From Balneolaceae bacterium (lineage in GTDB: Bacteria > Bacteroidota > Rhodothermia > Balneolales > Balneolaceae), in assembly GCA_034521495.1 (NCBI GenBank), contig JAXHMK010000010.1:620001-684000 (forward strand): a stretch of 64,000 nt of DNA, written 5' to 3'. A model generated the notes under the pieces. The model was not told where the DNA came from and ran no database searches. It worked only from the letters and a program-made list of their open reading frames with translations. This document shows, piece after piece, positions 16,856-26,155 of the stretch (position 1 is its first letter; each line of letters begins with the position of its first letter). A program made the position numbers and the translations under genes.

Positions 16856-17620
16856 TTATTCCGGCCGGGCAACAATTCTTGCCGATGATTGATGAACCGG
16901 GAAAACAATCGTATCCATAATATTTACATGCGGAGGACGATTGGCAACAAAGTGAATTATTTCAGCAATATCCCGACCGGTTAATGGCGTCATATCTTTA
17001 TAGACTTTTTGTGCTTGTTCTTCATCACCATGGAATCGAACTTCACTGAATTCAGTATCAACAAGTCCGGGTGAAACGGCGCTCACACGAATATTAGTCC
17101 CCGTTAAATCCATTTTGGCTGCTTCAGTGATCGCTTTTACAGCATGTTTAGTACCGCAGTATACCGATCCTCCGGGGTACGCTTCGTGCCCCGCTATAGA
17201 TCCAATGTTAATGATATGCCCCTTATCCCGCTCTTTCATACGTTCTGAGACAAATCGGGTCATCGACAGAAGTCCTTTTACATTCGTATCGATCATGGCG
17301 TCCCAGTCGTCGAAATCCGCTTCATCAATCGAGTCTTTTCCAGAGGCCAGCCCGGCATTATTCAATAAAATGTCGATAGGATGGTCAATTGCATCCACAC
17401 ATGCTTTGCAGGCATCCCGGTCACGCACATCAAAAGAGAATATCTCTACCTCAATATCGTGCTGTGACTGAAGATTTTTTTGAATTGATTTTAATCTCTC
17501 CTCGCGTCTGCCGGTAATGATCAGGTTTGTACCGGATTCAGCGAACAGTTCAGCCGAGGCTTTTCCAATTCCGGATGTGGCTCCGGTAATCAAAATCCAT
17601 TTGTCTTTGAGGCGGTTCAT
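16856..17620 (-). CDS. Short-chain dehydrogenase (YdfG-like)
   Basis: NADP(H)-dependent oxidoreductase of the classical SDR family. Cofactor motif TGATSGIGKA near residue 13, GRR at the end of strand 2 (NADP preference), NNAG, Ser in INIGSIAG and the active-site pair in YCGTK; PG at SPGLVDTEF. It is closest in pattern to 3-hydroxy acid/serine dehydrogenases such as YdfG. It lies 5 bases downstream of gatA on the same strand and is probably cotranscribed. Confidence 0.9.
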   Translation of the reverse strand: MNRLKDKWILITGATSGIGKASAELFAESGTNLIITGRREERLKSIQKNLQSQHDIEVEIFSFDVRDRDACKACVDAIDHPIDILLNNAGLASGKDSIDEADFDDWDAMIDTNVKGLLSMTRFVSERMKERDKGHIINIGSIAGHEAYPGGSVYCGTKHAVKAITEAAKMDLTGTNIRVSAVSPGLVDTEFSEVRFHGDEEQAQKVYKDMTPLTGRDIAEIIHFVANRPPHVNIMDTIVFPVHQSSARIVARPE

Positions 17621-17625
17621 AAACC

Positions 17626-19134
17626 TTAGGTTTGAAGAGACTCAAATTGTTTGGCTGCTCTCAAAATATCCACTTCACGGAAGGTGTTGCCCATAAATTG
17701 TACACCATACGGAAGACCGTTAGAGTGAGTACCCGCCGGAACGCTGATACCACAAATCCCTGCAAGGTTAGCTGATATGGTATAAACATCATTCAGATAC
17801 ATCTGGAGCGGATCATCCTGGTTTTCACCCAGTTTAAAAGCAGTTGTTGGAGCGGTCGGAGAAACGATCACATCAACTTTATTGAATGCATCCAGAAAAT
17901 CCTGTTTGATTAACCGGCGTACTTTTTGAGCCTTTCCGTAATAAGCATCGTAATAACCGGCACTGAGAACATAAGTTCCCAAGATAATTCGTCGTTTTAC
18001 TTCAGTTCCAAATCCTTCTGTCCTGGATTTTTTATAAAGACGAATTAATGGAGAATCTATATCAGCTGCATTCAAAACAGAAGATGATTCAGCCGCTTTT
18101 TTCAACTCTTTTCGTTCCCTTGCAAGCTCTTCTTCAATTTTATCGAAATCAGCTCGGTGGCCATATCGAATACCGTCATAACGGGCCAGGTTGCTGGATG
18201 CCTCGGCAGTTGCTAAAATATAGTAAGTAGCAATGCCATACTTCATATGCGGAAGAGTAACAGGCACCAGTTCTGCACCATTATTTTCCAGATCACTGAG
18301 TTTGGCCTCAATTCCCTCGCGGATCTCATCATCAAGACCATCACCAAAATATTCTTTGGGAACACCAATTTTCAACTTGCCTGATGATTCCTCAATCGCT
18401 TTGGAATAATTTTCTACCGGTTTATCTGATGAGGAGTTATCCATCGGATCGTCACCCGCCAAATGTTCCAACATTATAGCAGCGTTGGTAACATTTCTGG
18501 CAAACGGCCCTATGCAATCGAATGAGGAGGCATAAGCAACAAGTCCATATCTTGACACACGGCTGTAAGTTGGCTTCAGCCCAACCACACCACAGTACGA
18601 AGCAGGTTGACGTATCGAACCGCCGGTATCTGAGCCTAAAGAAGTATCACACATGTTTGCAGCTACCGCAGCAGCACTGCCACCGCTGGAACCTCCGACT
18701 ACATAGTCTGTATTTGCCGGATTCTTCGATGGGCCATAGATGGAATTCTCTGTCGATGAACCCATCGCAAATTCATCCATATTGGTCCGCCCGATCAGAA
18801 TAGCGTCTTCCTTTTTTAGCTTTTTGATGGCCGTTGCATCATATACACTTTCAAAGTTGTGCAGAATGTGGCTGGCACAAGTAACCTTCTTGCCTTTTTC
18901 GCAGATTACATCCTTCACGCCCACTACCATTCCGGCCAATTTTCCGGCCGTTCCGGCATTTATCTTTTTTTGAACGTCAGACGCTTGTTTCCGAACATCT
19001 TCATCATCAACGAAAACAAAGGCGTTTACCTCAGAATTAGATTCCTTAATGGTTTCCAGATATTCATCACAAATATCGGTAACCTTTCGTTTACCTGATT
19101 GTAGTTGCTCTTGAACGGAGAGCAGATTTTTCAT
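17626..19134 (-). CDS. gatA: Asp-tRNA(Asn)/Glu-tRNA(Gln) amidotransferase subunit A
   Basis: Amidase subunit of GatCAB, which releases ammonia from glutamine for transamidation of mischarged Glu-tRNA(Gln) or Asp-tRNA(Asn). The 502-residue amidase-signature protein shows the Lys-cisSer-Ser triad: K74 in GVKDV, S149 in VGGSSGGSAAAVAA and S173 in DTGGSIRQPA. It lies 10 bases downstream of tatA and 5 bases before the SDR gene, so a tatA-gatA-SDR operon is likely. gatB and gatC are not in this window. Confidence 0.97.
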   Translation of the reverse strand: MKNLLSVQEQLQSGKRKVTDICDEYLETIKESNSEVNAFVFVDDEDVRKQASDVQKKINAGTAGKLAGMVVGVKDVICEKGKKVTCASHILHNFESVYDATAIKKLKKEDAILIGRTNMDEFAMGSSTENSIYGPSKNPANTDYVVGGSSGGSAAAVAANMCDTSLGSDTGGSIRQPASYCGVVGLKPTYSRVSRYGLVAYASSFDCIGPFARNVTNAAIMLEHLAGDDPMDNSSSDKPVENYSKAIEESSGKLKIGVPKEYFGDGLDDEIREGIEAKLSDLENNGAELVPVTLPHMKYGIATYYILATAEASSNLARYDGIRYGHRADFDKIEEELARERKELKKAAESSSVLNAADIDSPLIRLYKKSRTEGFGTEVKRRIILGTYVLSAGYYDAYYGKAQKVRRLIKQDFLDAFNKVDVIVSPTAPTTAFKLGENQDDPLQMYLNDVYTISANLAGICGISVPAGTHSNGLPYGVQFMGNTFREVDILRAAKQFESLQT

Positions 19135-19143
19135 CGAAAAATA

Positions 19144-19368
19144 TTATTTTTTTTCTGCTTTTTCTGTTTCTTGTTCTTCGTATTTGGTGGATTTGGAGAC
19201 ATCATCCTTACCTTTGTCGATCTCTTTTTTGATATCGTCAGAGGCTTTTCGGAATTCGTTGATTCCCTGACCAATACCACGTGCTAGTTCAGGAATACGC
19301 TTTGCACCAAAAAGAAGTAAGATCACAAGAACAATGATCACCATTTCAAAACCGCCTGGCATACTCAT
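19144..19368 (-). CDS. tatA: Twin-arginine translocase subunit TatA
   Basis: A 74-residue pore subunit of the Tat system for folded proteins. It has one membrane helix (MVIIVLVILLLFGAKRIPEL, about 9-28) with the FGAKRIPELARG hinge, an amphipathic helix and a charged Lys/Glu tail. The start at 19368 gives MSMPGG just before the helix; an upstream in-frame ATG would add 22 residues that do not fit the family. Tat substrates probably include the Gfo/Idh oxidoreductase at 29286. Confidence 0.95.
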   Translation of the reverse strand: MSMPGGFEMVIIVLVILLLFGAKRIPELARGIGQGINEFRKASDDIKKEIDKGKDDVSKSTKYEEQETEKAEKK

Positions 19369-19562
19369 ACAATAATCCTTATTTATTTGAATTGTTATTA
19401 AATGACATGCGTTAAGATAAAAAATATTTACCAACCGTATACAGATGTGAGAGAAAAAATGTTATAACTTTATTCGGAAATTATTTGCATTTCTTCTCCA
19501 CAACTGTTTTATAGATATTCGAAAGATATTTATAACAACAGACTAAGACTAAAATATTTATT

Positions 19563-19817
19563 ATGATTTGGACAGTAGAATTAGCTGCAGCACTTGACGA
19601 AGCACCTTTTCCAGCAACGAGAGAAGAGTTAATTGAATGGGCTGAAAGGAACGGACTTCCTAAGCAGGCTATTAATAATCTCTATGAACTCGATGAAATT
19701 GAAGAAGGTGAAGAAACTATTTATGAAGATATCGAAGATATCTGGCCCGATTACATTCGTAAAGAAGATTTCTTTCATGGTGAAGAAGACGAAGGTTTTG
19801 ACTACGATGATGTTTAA
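19563..19817 (+). CDS. DUF2795 small acidic protein
   Basis: An 84-residue protein whose first half (LAAALDEAPFPATREELIEW...) matches the DUF2795 helical domain, often seen in small cytosolic proteins of unknown function. The second half is very acidic (runs of Glu/Asp). It is transcribed away from tatA with about 190 bases between, which must hold both promoters. Confidence 0.8.
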   Translation: MIWTVELAAALDEAPFPATREELIEWAERNGLPKQAINNLYELDEIEEGEETIYEDIEDIWPDYIRKEDFFHGEEDEGFDYDDV

Positions 19818-19901
19818 TTCCGGGGTTTCTGTATTCAATTTCCTGCATTTCTAAACGTTCATGTGGAGAAAGAACTATTTACACTTTATTAATCTGATTG
19901 T

Positions 19902-22289
19902 GTGAGAACTTACATACCGCTCTTTCTTTGCCTGCCATTGCTCATGCTGTTGCCGTTTTCGGCAGCTTCACAAAATAATGGACAGCAGAATCAATCCACT
20001 ACTGATGATCAGGAAAACCAGGTCGTGCGCATTGTTCGGTTTACAGGAAACAATCATGTATCCAATACCGCACTGCAAACACTTGTAAGAACCCGCAATA
20101 ACAGGGAATTTTTAGGAATACCAAGGTTTACTCCCTGGTATTATATTCATCAGCTATTTGGCGTGGGTGAAGCTCCCGCCCTGTTAGACAGAGAAGTTGT
20201 AGGAAATGACATCAATCGAATAGAGGTTTATTACGAAAATCTTGGTTTTTTTGATGTGAGCGTCGATACAACAATCGTTGAATACAGGGAGAACCGGTAT
20301 GAAGTTTCTTTTATTATCGATGAAGGACCGGGATCTGATATTCGTAATGTCTCCTATACAGGTTTACCCGATTTCCGGAACGAAGAGATCTCGAATCAAT
20401 TCTATGAGCAGAGCACATTTGCCGAGAAACGGTTGAATGATTCTACCTTTGTCTACAAAGAGCCTTATCGTGCACAGCTGCTTCGGGTAGAACAAACCCG
20501 GATTATCGAATTTTTAAAAAACCACGGGTACGCCTCTTCCCAGCGAGATTCTGTTAGGGCGTTGGTAAAAGAAGATGAGCAGGATCCGCAACAGCTTGAT
20601 GTTTTGTTTACCATCAGGCCGGGTGATCTGTACAGATTTGGCAATGTTCACATCAATCTGTCCGGACCAGACGAGCAAGATCAGTTTGATGATTCCACAA
20701 CAGTTCAGGGACCACCCTACACAACCAACGGGTTTACCATCTCTATGAAAAAACAAAATTCTGCTCAATCCAAATTCAGTGTATTGACAGAGCAGATACG
20801 ATTTACTCCGGGAGACAGGTTTGATCAATCCGCATATCTTCAATCCATAAATTCTTTCCAAAACCTGGGAAATATAATTATCGATCGCTTCGGGTTGAGT
20901 GAAGACAGCTCCCTCCCCGATTATTCAAAAAATGATATACCCGTCTATTTCGATCTTCAAACACTCCCCCGGCACTCTCTGCGAATGGAATTTTTTGGAA
21001 TGAGACGTTATGGATTTGGAACAGGTGTGGGAGCAAATTACAGTAATAATAATCTTTTTGGCCGATCAGAGAATTTGACGCTTGGAATCAATACAAATTT
21101 TGAGTTTGTAACTTCAAATACACTCAATGAAATTGCTCCGCGGGACAGCCTTGGCAGACGAAATACTACCGGGGCTGAAATATTTGAGAATTATGAAATA
21201 CGAGCAGAATATTCCGTACCCAGGCTCAATTTCCCCTTCGGTTTCATGACTGACTACCCATTCATCGAAAGTGCAAGGACCCGATATTCACTGACCTACA
21301 GTCAATCCAATCAGCTTTATTTTGATATTAATTCAGATGTTCGTTTTAACCTGAGATATGAATTCAGGCATTCATCGCGTTTAACCAGCTACCTTGATCT
21401 GCTTGAACTGGACATTGTGGATACAACCCCCTCCTCGCAATTTCGTCAAAACCTTATAAACGAATTTGGCCAGGGCTCTTTCGAACTTCTCAGAATTCAA
21501 CAAGATTTTGAGCCTCAATTTTCGTCTGTTATCAGGTACACACTTCGAAACCAAAATACTGACCTAATCCAGCGAGATTATGGATATTTTAGTGAATACT
21601 CCGTTGCACTCGCCGGTAATATACCTTACTCTATTGACCGGTTTTTGGTAACACCGGGAACCATTGAGGGATCACTCCCTTCCCCATTTGGAATTTCGTC
21701 TAATGCCCTCTCCTACAGCCGTTATATAAAACTTACGGCCGATTATCGGCGATATGTACCGCTTTCACCCAATACGGTCTTTGCTTTCAGAGGATTTGCA
21801 GGGATTGCCCAGCCTTATGGGGGCAGTGAATCAATTCCTCTCAACCGTCGGTTTTTTGCAGGGGGCAGTAATGATATTCGAGGCTGGAATCCTTTTCGGC
21901 TGGGACCCGGCGGCATCAGTCCTGATGAGGTTACCATTCCCGGTGGTGAAATTAAACTGGCTCTCTTTAAAGAGTTCAGACATGTTATTTTAAGTAATGT
22001 TTTGGGTGCAAATTGGCTTGTTGCCTGGCATACAGATGCAGGTAATGTATGGTATGGGCCTGAAAACACATTCAGAAGTGAAGAAAATGTAGAACTGCTG
22101 AATGACGGAAAATTTTTCTTAGATTCCTTTTATAAACAGGTTGCTGTCGGTTCCGGATTTGGCATTCGGTTCGATTGGGAATATCTCGTTGCACGCTTTG
22201 ATTTTACATTCAGAATTCACGATTTAGAAGAAGGCTGGTTTAACAATCGCACTGCTTATTTTAGTTTTGGAATCGGCCACTCATTTTAA
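19902..22289 (+). CDS. BamA/TamA-family outer membrane assembly protein (OMP85)
   Basis: A 795-residue OMP85-family protein: signal peptide (about 1-24), POTRA-like repeats (about 38-330), and a C-terminal 16-stranded barrel ending in GIGHSF with a terminal Phe. The family signature RFFAGGSNDIRGW lies around residue 650. It should insert or translocate outer-membrane proteins; it is closer to TamA or a BamA paralogue than can be told by eye. The start is GTG at 19902, which directly precedes a good signal peptide. The next gene starts 12 bases after its stop. Confidence 0.9.
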   Translation: MRTYIPLFLCLPLLMLLPFSAASQNNGQQNQSTTDDQENQVVRIVRFTGNNHVSNTALQTLVRTRNNREFLGIPRFTPWYYIHQLFGVGEAPALLDREVVGNDINRIEVYYENLGFFDVSVDTTIVEYRENRYEVSFIIDEGPGSDIRNVSYTGLPDFRNEEISNQFYEQSTFAEKRLNDSTFVYKEPYRAQLLRVEQTRIIEFLKNHGYASSQRDSVRALVKEDEQDPQQLDVLFTIRPGDLYRFGNVHINLSGPDEQDQFDDSTTVQGPPYTTNGFTISMKKQNSAQSKFSVLTEQIRFTPGDRFDQSAYLQSINSFQNLGNIIIDRFGLSEDSSLPDYSKNDIPVYFDLQTLPRHSLRMEFFGMRRYGFGTGVGANYSNNNLFGRSENLTLGINTNFEFVTSNTLNEIAPRDSLGRRNTTGAEIFENYEIRAEYSVPRLNFPFGFMTDYPFIESARTRYSLTYSQSNQLYFDINSDVRFNLRYEFRHSSRLTSYLDLLELDIVDTTPSSQFRQNLINEFGQGSFELLRIQQDFEPQFSSVIRYTLRNQNTDLIQRDYGYFSEYSVALAGNIPYSIDRFLVTPGTIEGSLPSPFGISSNALSYSRYIKLTADYRRYVPLSPNTVFAFRGFAGIAQPYGGSESIPLNRRFFAGGSNDIRGWNPFRLGPGGISPDEVTIPGGEIKLALFKEFRHVILSNVLGANWLVAWHTDAGNVWYGPENTFRSEENVELLNDGKFFLDSFYKQVAVGSGFGIRFDWEYLVARFDFTFRIHDLEEGWFNNRTAYFSFGIGHSF

Positions 22290-22301
22290 AATTATACCGG
22301 T

Positions 22302-22838
22302 ATGTTTAATAAAAATAACTTTAAAAAAATCCGGAACCAGGGAAGTATTGTATTTAAGTCACAACTGCTTCAAGACTTAAATCCATTTGAACGGTATGAA
22401 CTTCTGCAGCTTTGCCATCGCAGAAAGTTTAATGAAGGCGAATACGTCTATCACCAAAACGATCCGGGTGCAGGAGTATACTTTATTGAAAAAGGGTCAG
22501 TTAGACTGGTTGTTTCTAAATCTGTTGATGATGATGAAAGTGAAAAATTTACAGTTGATTTATCAGCCCCATCTGAACTTGGTATTATGTCCATAGGCTA
22601 CGAAATACCGCGAATGGCAACCGCTCAATGCCTGACAGACAGCATCTTGCTCGGTTTTTTTAAACCCGATTTTGAAACCTTAAAAAAGAGAAATCCGGAA
22701 TCAGCTGTAAAATTCCTGGAAGCTGTTACCAATCAAACCATGAAACGTTTTGAACGAAGTATGCATCAGCTCAAAAAAAGCACTGATTTGGAAACTGCTT
22801 TTTCAATTATGTTCCGGGAATACCAGGAATCTGAATAA
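22302..22838 (+). CDS. Cyclic-nucleotide-binding-domain protein without DNA-binding domain
   Basis: A 178-residue protein with a cNMP-binding beta-roll of the Crp/Fnr type (FNEGEYVYHQNDPGAGVYFIEKGSVRLVV..., about 45-75), then a helical tail. It lacks the C-terminal helix-turn-helix that would make it a regulator, and the usual phosphate-binding Arg segment is not clear, so ligand binding is uncertain. It lies between the OMP85 gene and rlmD with spacings of 12 and 14 bases, probably in one operon. Confidence 0.8.
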   Translation: MFNKNNFKKIRNQGSIVFKSQLLQDLNPFERYELLQLCHRRKFNEGEYVYHQNDPGAGVYFIEKGSVRLVVSKSVDDDESEKFTVDLSAPSELGIMSIGYEIPRMATAQCLTDSILLGFFKPDFETLKKRNPESAVKFLEAVTNQTMKRFERSMHQLKKSTDLETAFSIMFREYQESE

Positions 22839-22852
22839 AAAGAATTATTAGA

Positions 22853-24259
22853 ATGGCATTAAAGAAGGGGCAGGTTGTTGATTTAACCATCGAATCGACA
22901 GCATTTAAAGGTAAAGGAATTGCTAAACACGACGGAATAGCCGTATTTGTGCCCGGAACAGCACCGGGTGACCTGGTTAAGGCCCGAATCGTCAAAAGAA
23001 AAAAGAGTTACAGGGAGGCAAAAGTACTTGAAATTAAAAAGCCCTCTCCTGTTCGCGTTAAACCTGTTTGCGGGCACGCCGATACATGTGGCGGATGCAC
23101 CTGGCAGCACATTCCCTACAAAAAACAACTTGAATACAAAGAACAGCACGTTCGTGATCATATTGAGCGAATCGCAGAATTAGACCCCGGCATTGTTGAA
23201 ACAATTATTGGATGTGATGATGCCCTGTATTATCGCAACAAAATGGAGTATAGTTTTGGAACACGGAGGTGGCTGACAGATGAGGAGATCCGGGCAGACA
23301 AATTTATTGATGATTCCGGTTTTTCAGCAGGATTACATGCACCGGGCCGATATGATAAAATTCTCAATCTCAAGGAGTGCCATCTTCAGCATCCAATCTC
23401 TTACAAACTCCTGGATTTTGTTCGGTCATACTGTAAAGAAAACAACATCCCCGCATTTGATACACACAAAAAAACCGGATTCATGCGGCATCTTGTGATC
23501 CGATCATCTCATCATACAGACGATTTGATGGTGAATCTTGTGACGTTTAAAGATGAACCGGAGATCCTCAATCCGCTGTGTCATGCCCTGCTGAAAAATT
23601 TTCCGGAGATCACCACAATCATCAATAACATTAATGATCAGCCAAACCCAACGGCTGTGGGCCGGTATGAAAAAGTACTCCACGGGCCGGGCTACATTGT
23701 GGATAAAATTGGTGAACATACATTTAAAATTGACGCAAATGCATTTTTCCAAACCAATACAGCACAGGCAGAAAAACTCTATTCGGTGGCAAAAGATTTT
23801 GCAGATTTAAAACCCGGCATAAAACTCTTTGATCTCTATTGCGGCGTCGGAACCCTTACACTTTTTATGGCAGATAATGTTGATAAAGCTGTGGGAATTG
23901 AGTTGGTAGAGGTGGCTATAGAAAATGCAAAACAGAACGCTTTAGAAAATTCTGTAGATAATGTGGAATTTGTACTGGGCGACATGAAAGACACGTTCAA
24001 CGAGCTATTCCTCGAAAATCATGGACGGCCTGAATGCATTATCACAGATCCGCCCCGTTCCGGTATGCACCCCGATGTGGTTCAGCAACTTTCCGATTTG
24101 GCTGTGAACACACTTGTGTATGTGAGCTGTAATCCATCCACAATGGCCCGGGATTTGAAAGAGCTAAAAAATGTGTACAACATCGAACGAGTACAGCCGG
24201 TAGATATGTTTCCACAAACATATCACATAGAAGCCGTTGCCAAATTGACGAAGAAATAA
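22853..24259 (+). CDS. rlmD: 23S rRNA (uracil-C5)-methyltransferase RlmD/RumA type
   Basis: SAM-dependent rRNA m5U methyltransferase. It has an N-terminal TRAM domain (about 1-60), an iron-sulfur Cys cluster (C73, C79, C82 and a later Cys near KECHLQ), a Rossmann domain with LFDLYCGVGTLTLFM, DPPRSG, and the catalytic Cys 426 in VSCNPSTMARDL. Length 468 is normal. It could be RlmD or another RumA-type paralogue. Confidence 0.93.
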   Translation: MALKKGQVVDLTIESTAFKGKGIAKHDGIAVFVPGTAPGDLVKARIVKRKKSYREAKVLEIKKPSPVRVKPVCGHADTCGGCTWQHIPYKKQLEYKEQHVRDHIERIAELDPGIVETIIGCDDALYYRNKMEYSFGTRRWLTDEEIRADKFIDDSGFSAGLHAPGRYDKILNLKECHLQHPISYKLLDFVRSYCKENNIPAFDTHKKTGFMRHLVIRSSHHTDDLMVNLVTFKDEPEILNPLCHALLKNFPEITTIINNINDQPNPTAVGRYEKVLHGPGYIVDKIGEHTFKIDANAFFQTNTAQAEKLYSVAKDFADLKPGIKLFDLYCGVGTLTLFMADNVDKAVGIELVEVAIENAKQNALENSVDNVEFVLGDMKDTFNELFLENHGRPECIITDPPRSGMHPDVVQQLSDLAVNTLVYVSCNPSTMARDLKELKNVYNIERVQPVDMFPQTYHIEAVAKLTKK

Positions 24260-24362
24260 GTCTTAGTAAAAAATCTCCCATTCAGGGGAGACATGATTTT
24301 TCAAATGTTCTTGAAAAATCAAGAGGGGTGTTTACGTTAATCTGTTTCTGATTACTCATACT

Positions 24363-24516
24363 TTTACTCGTTCCGAAGGTCCTCCTTCGGAACGCTACTC
24401 ACGGAAGCTCTGCTTCCATTCTTTGAAATCCTAATGAAATTTGAAACGATTCCCTATAATCTGAAGCCGGAGCTTCTAAACTGCCATTCCGAAGCCGGAG
24501 CTTCGGAATGAGTAAA
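24363..24516. repeat. Inverted-repeat element upstream of the carotenoid desaturase
   Basis: TTTACTCGTTCCGAAG (24363-24378) and CTTCGGAATGAGTAAA (24501-24516) match at 15 of 16 as an inverted repeat, with nested small palindromes inside (TTCCGAAGG/CCTTCGGAA, GGAAGCTCTGCTTCC). It ends 16 bases before the desaturase ATG. Related ends occur near 45405 and 46600. Confidence 0.7.
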
Positions 24517-24532
24517 TATCTGAAAAACGAAT

Positions 24533-26008
24533 ATGCCCAAAAAAGCAACCATAATCGGTGCCGGTATCGGTGGATTGGCCGCAGCATCCCTCCTGGCCAA
24601 AAAGGGATATGATGTGACTGTATTTGAAAGAAACTCCACACCGGGCGGAAAGATGCAACAGGTTGAAGTAAATGGATATCGATTTGATACGGGCCCGAGT
24701 CTATTAACAATGCCCTTCATCCTCGAAAAACTCTTTAAATCGTGCGATGAAAATCTGGACGACTATCTGAAATTCACCGAACTGGAACCTCTTTGCAGGT
24801 ATTTCTATCGAGATGGAACTGTATTCGACAATTTTTCTAATGCGGATAGAACCATCCAGCAAATAAAAAACTTTGCTCCTGAAGATGCAGATTCATATCA
24901 AGAATTTCTGAATTATTCTGAAAATTTATATCAAAAAACGGCGGATGCGTTTCTTTTTAATCCTCTCTATGATCTGAATGATCTCAAAAACCTGAATTTC
25001 AAAGACTTTCTCGGAATTGATGCATTTTCAACCGTCTCAAAAAAAGTTAATGAATATTTCTCTTCATCATACCTCAGAAAATTTTTCAAACGGTTTACAA
25101 CCTATAACGGCTCCTCCCCTTTTAAGGCTCCTGCTACCCTCAATGTTATTCCCCATGTAGAACTGAATCAGGGCGGATATTATGTGGATGGCGGATTGTA
25201 CAAAATTGCAGAGTCACTGCATCAGTTAGCGAAGAAAATGGGTGCTGATTTTCGCTTTAATTCTTCCGTAAAGAGAATCAATATTGCAGGTAAATCGGTT
25301 CGGTCAGTTGAGTTACAGGACGGATCAATTCACAAAACAGATCTTCTATTTTCAAACGCCGATGCTACTGAAACCATTTTAAATTTACTACCGGACGACA
25401 GCATCTCACGCCGGCGAAAAGCAAAACAAAAAGCGATTGAACCTTCATGTTCAGGATTTGTTCTTCTCCTTGGGTGTAATAAACAATGGGATCAACTAAA
25501 GCATCATAACATCTTCTTTTCTGATGATTATGAGAAGGAGTTTGAGGATATTTTTGAAAATAAAAAGATGCCTGAAGATCCGACAATCTACATCGCAAAT
25601 ACCTCTTATTCTGATTCCGGTCATGCCCCTGAGGGTAGTTCAAACTTATTTATTCTTATTAATTCACCGTATGTAGATGGTCAGAATTGGGAAACAATCA
25701 AAAAGAATTACAGCTCTTTTTTGATTCGCGAATTGGAAGAGAGAGGGTTAATCGGCTTAGAGGATTCGATTAAAGTGGAGAAAGTGATCACTCCGAAGGA
25801 TTTCTATGAAAAGTTTCTTTCAAATAAAGGCAGTATTTACGGAACATCATCAAACAATCGAATGGCGGCATTTCTTCGCCCACGGAATAAGGAAAGATCA
25901 TTGAAAAACCTGTTTATGATTGGCGGAAGTACACATCCCGGAGGTGGAATTCCATTGGTGATTCAATCTGCCTTTAACGCTGTTGAATTGCTTTTACGTG
26001 AGGTATAA
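24533..26008 (+). CDS. crtD: Carotenoid desaturase, CrtD/CrtI family
   Basis: A 491-residue FAD-dependent desaturase/isomerase of carotenoid synthesis. The N-terminal dinucleotide motif GAGIGGLAAASLLAKKG is followed by FERNSTPGGK, and the C-terminus has FMIGGSTHPGGGIPLV. The segment DTGPSLLTMP and the YNGSSPFKAPATLN region match the Bacteroidota 1-hydroxycarotenoid 3,4-desaturase (CrtD) pattern better than phytoene desaturase CrtI, which usually has GPSWYWMP; the call is by pattern memory, so CrtI remains possible. An inverted-repeat element fills the promoter region, and an IS lies about 150 bases downstream. Lycopene cyclase is at 50439. Confidence 0.75.
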   Translation: MPKKATIIGAGIGGLAAASLLAKKGYDVTVFERNSTPGGKMQQVEVNGYRFDTGPSLLTMPFILEKLFKSCDENLDDYLKFTELEPLCRYFYRDGTVFDNFSNADRTIQQIKNFAPEDADSYQEFLNYSENLYQKTADAFLFNPLYDLNDLKNLNFKDFLGIDAFSTVSKKVNEYFSSSYLRKFFKRFTTYNGSSPFKAPATLNVIPHVELNQGGYYVDGGLYKIAESLHQLAKKMGADFRFNSSVKRINIAGKSVRSVELQDGSIHKTDLLFSNADATETILNLLPDDSISRRRKAKQKAIEPSCSGFVLLLGCNKQWDQLKHHNIFFSDDYEKEFEDIFENKKMPEDPTIYIANTSYSDSGHAPEGSSNLFILINSPYVDGQNWETIKKNYSSFLIRELEERGLIGLEDSIKVEKVITPKDFYEKFLSNKGSIYGTSSNNRMAAFLRPRNKERSLKNLFMIGGSTHPGGGIPLVIQSAFNAVELLLREV

Positions 26009-26155
26009 CAAGAAACTTGAACGCAAAGAAGCAGACAACTCATCGAATGAATTTGACCAACTCGATAAACGGACTTCACGGGATGACCCCAAGGAACATT
26101 GAAAAAAATCTTACAGAAGCACTTTTATTCATGATGCAATGTATTTATTTAACTC

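Noticed and set aside
25998-26102. GTG-initiated 34-codon frame overlapping the desaturase end (ends DDPKEH)
   Set aside because: Too short, highly charged and overlapping; no support beyond an open frame.
26009-26155. 5' half of the broken susD left of the IS
   Set aside because: No SusD-like translation in any frame, so the insertion did not simply split one gene.
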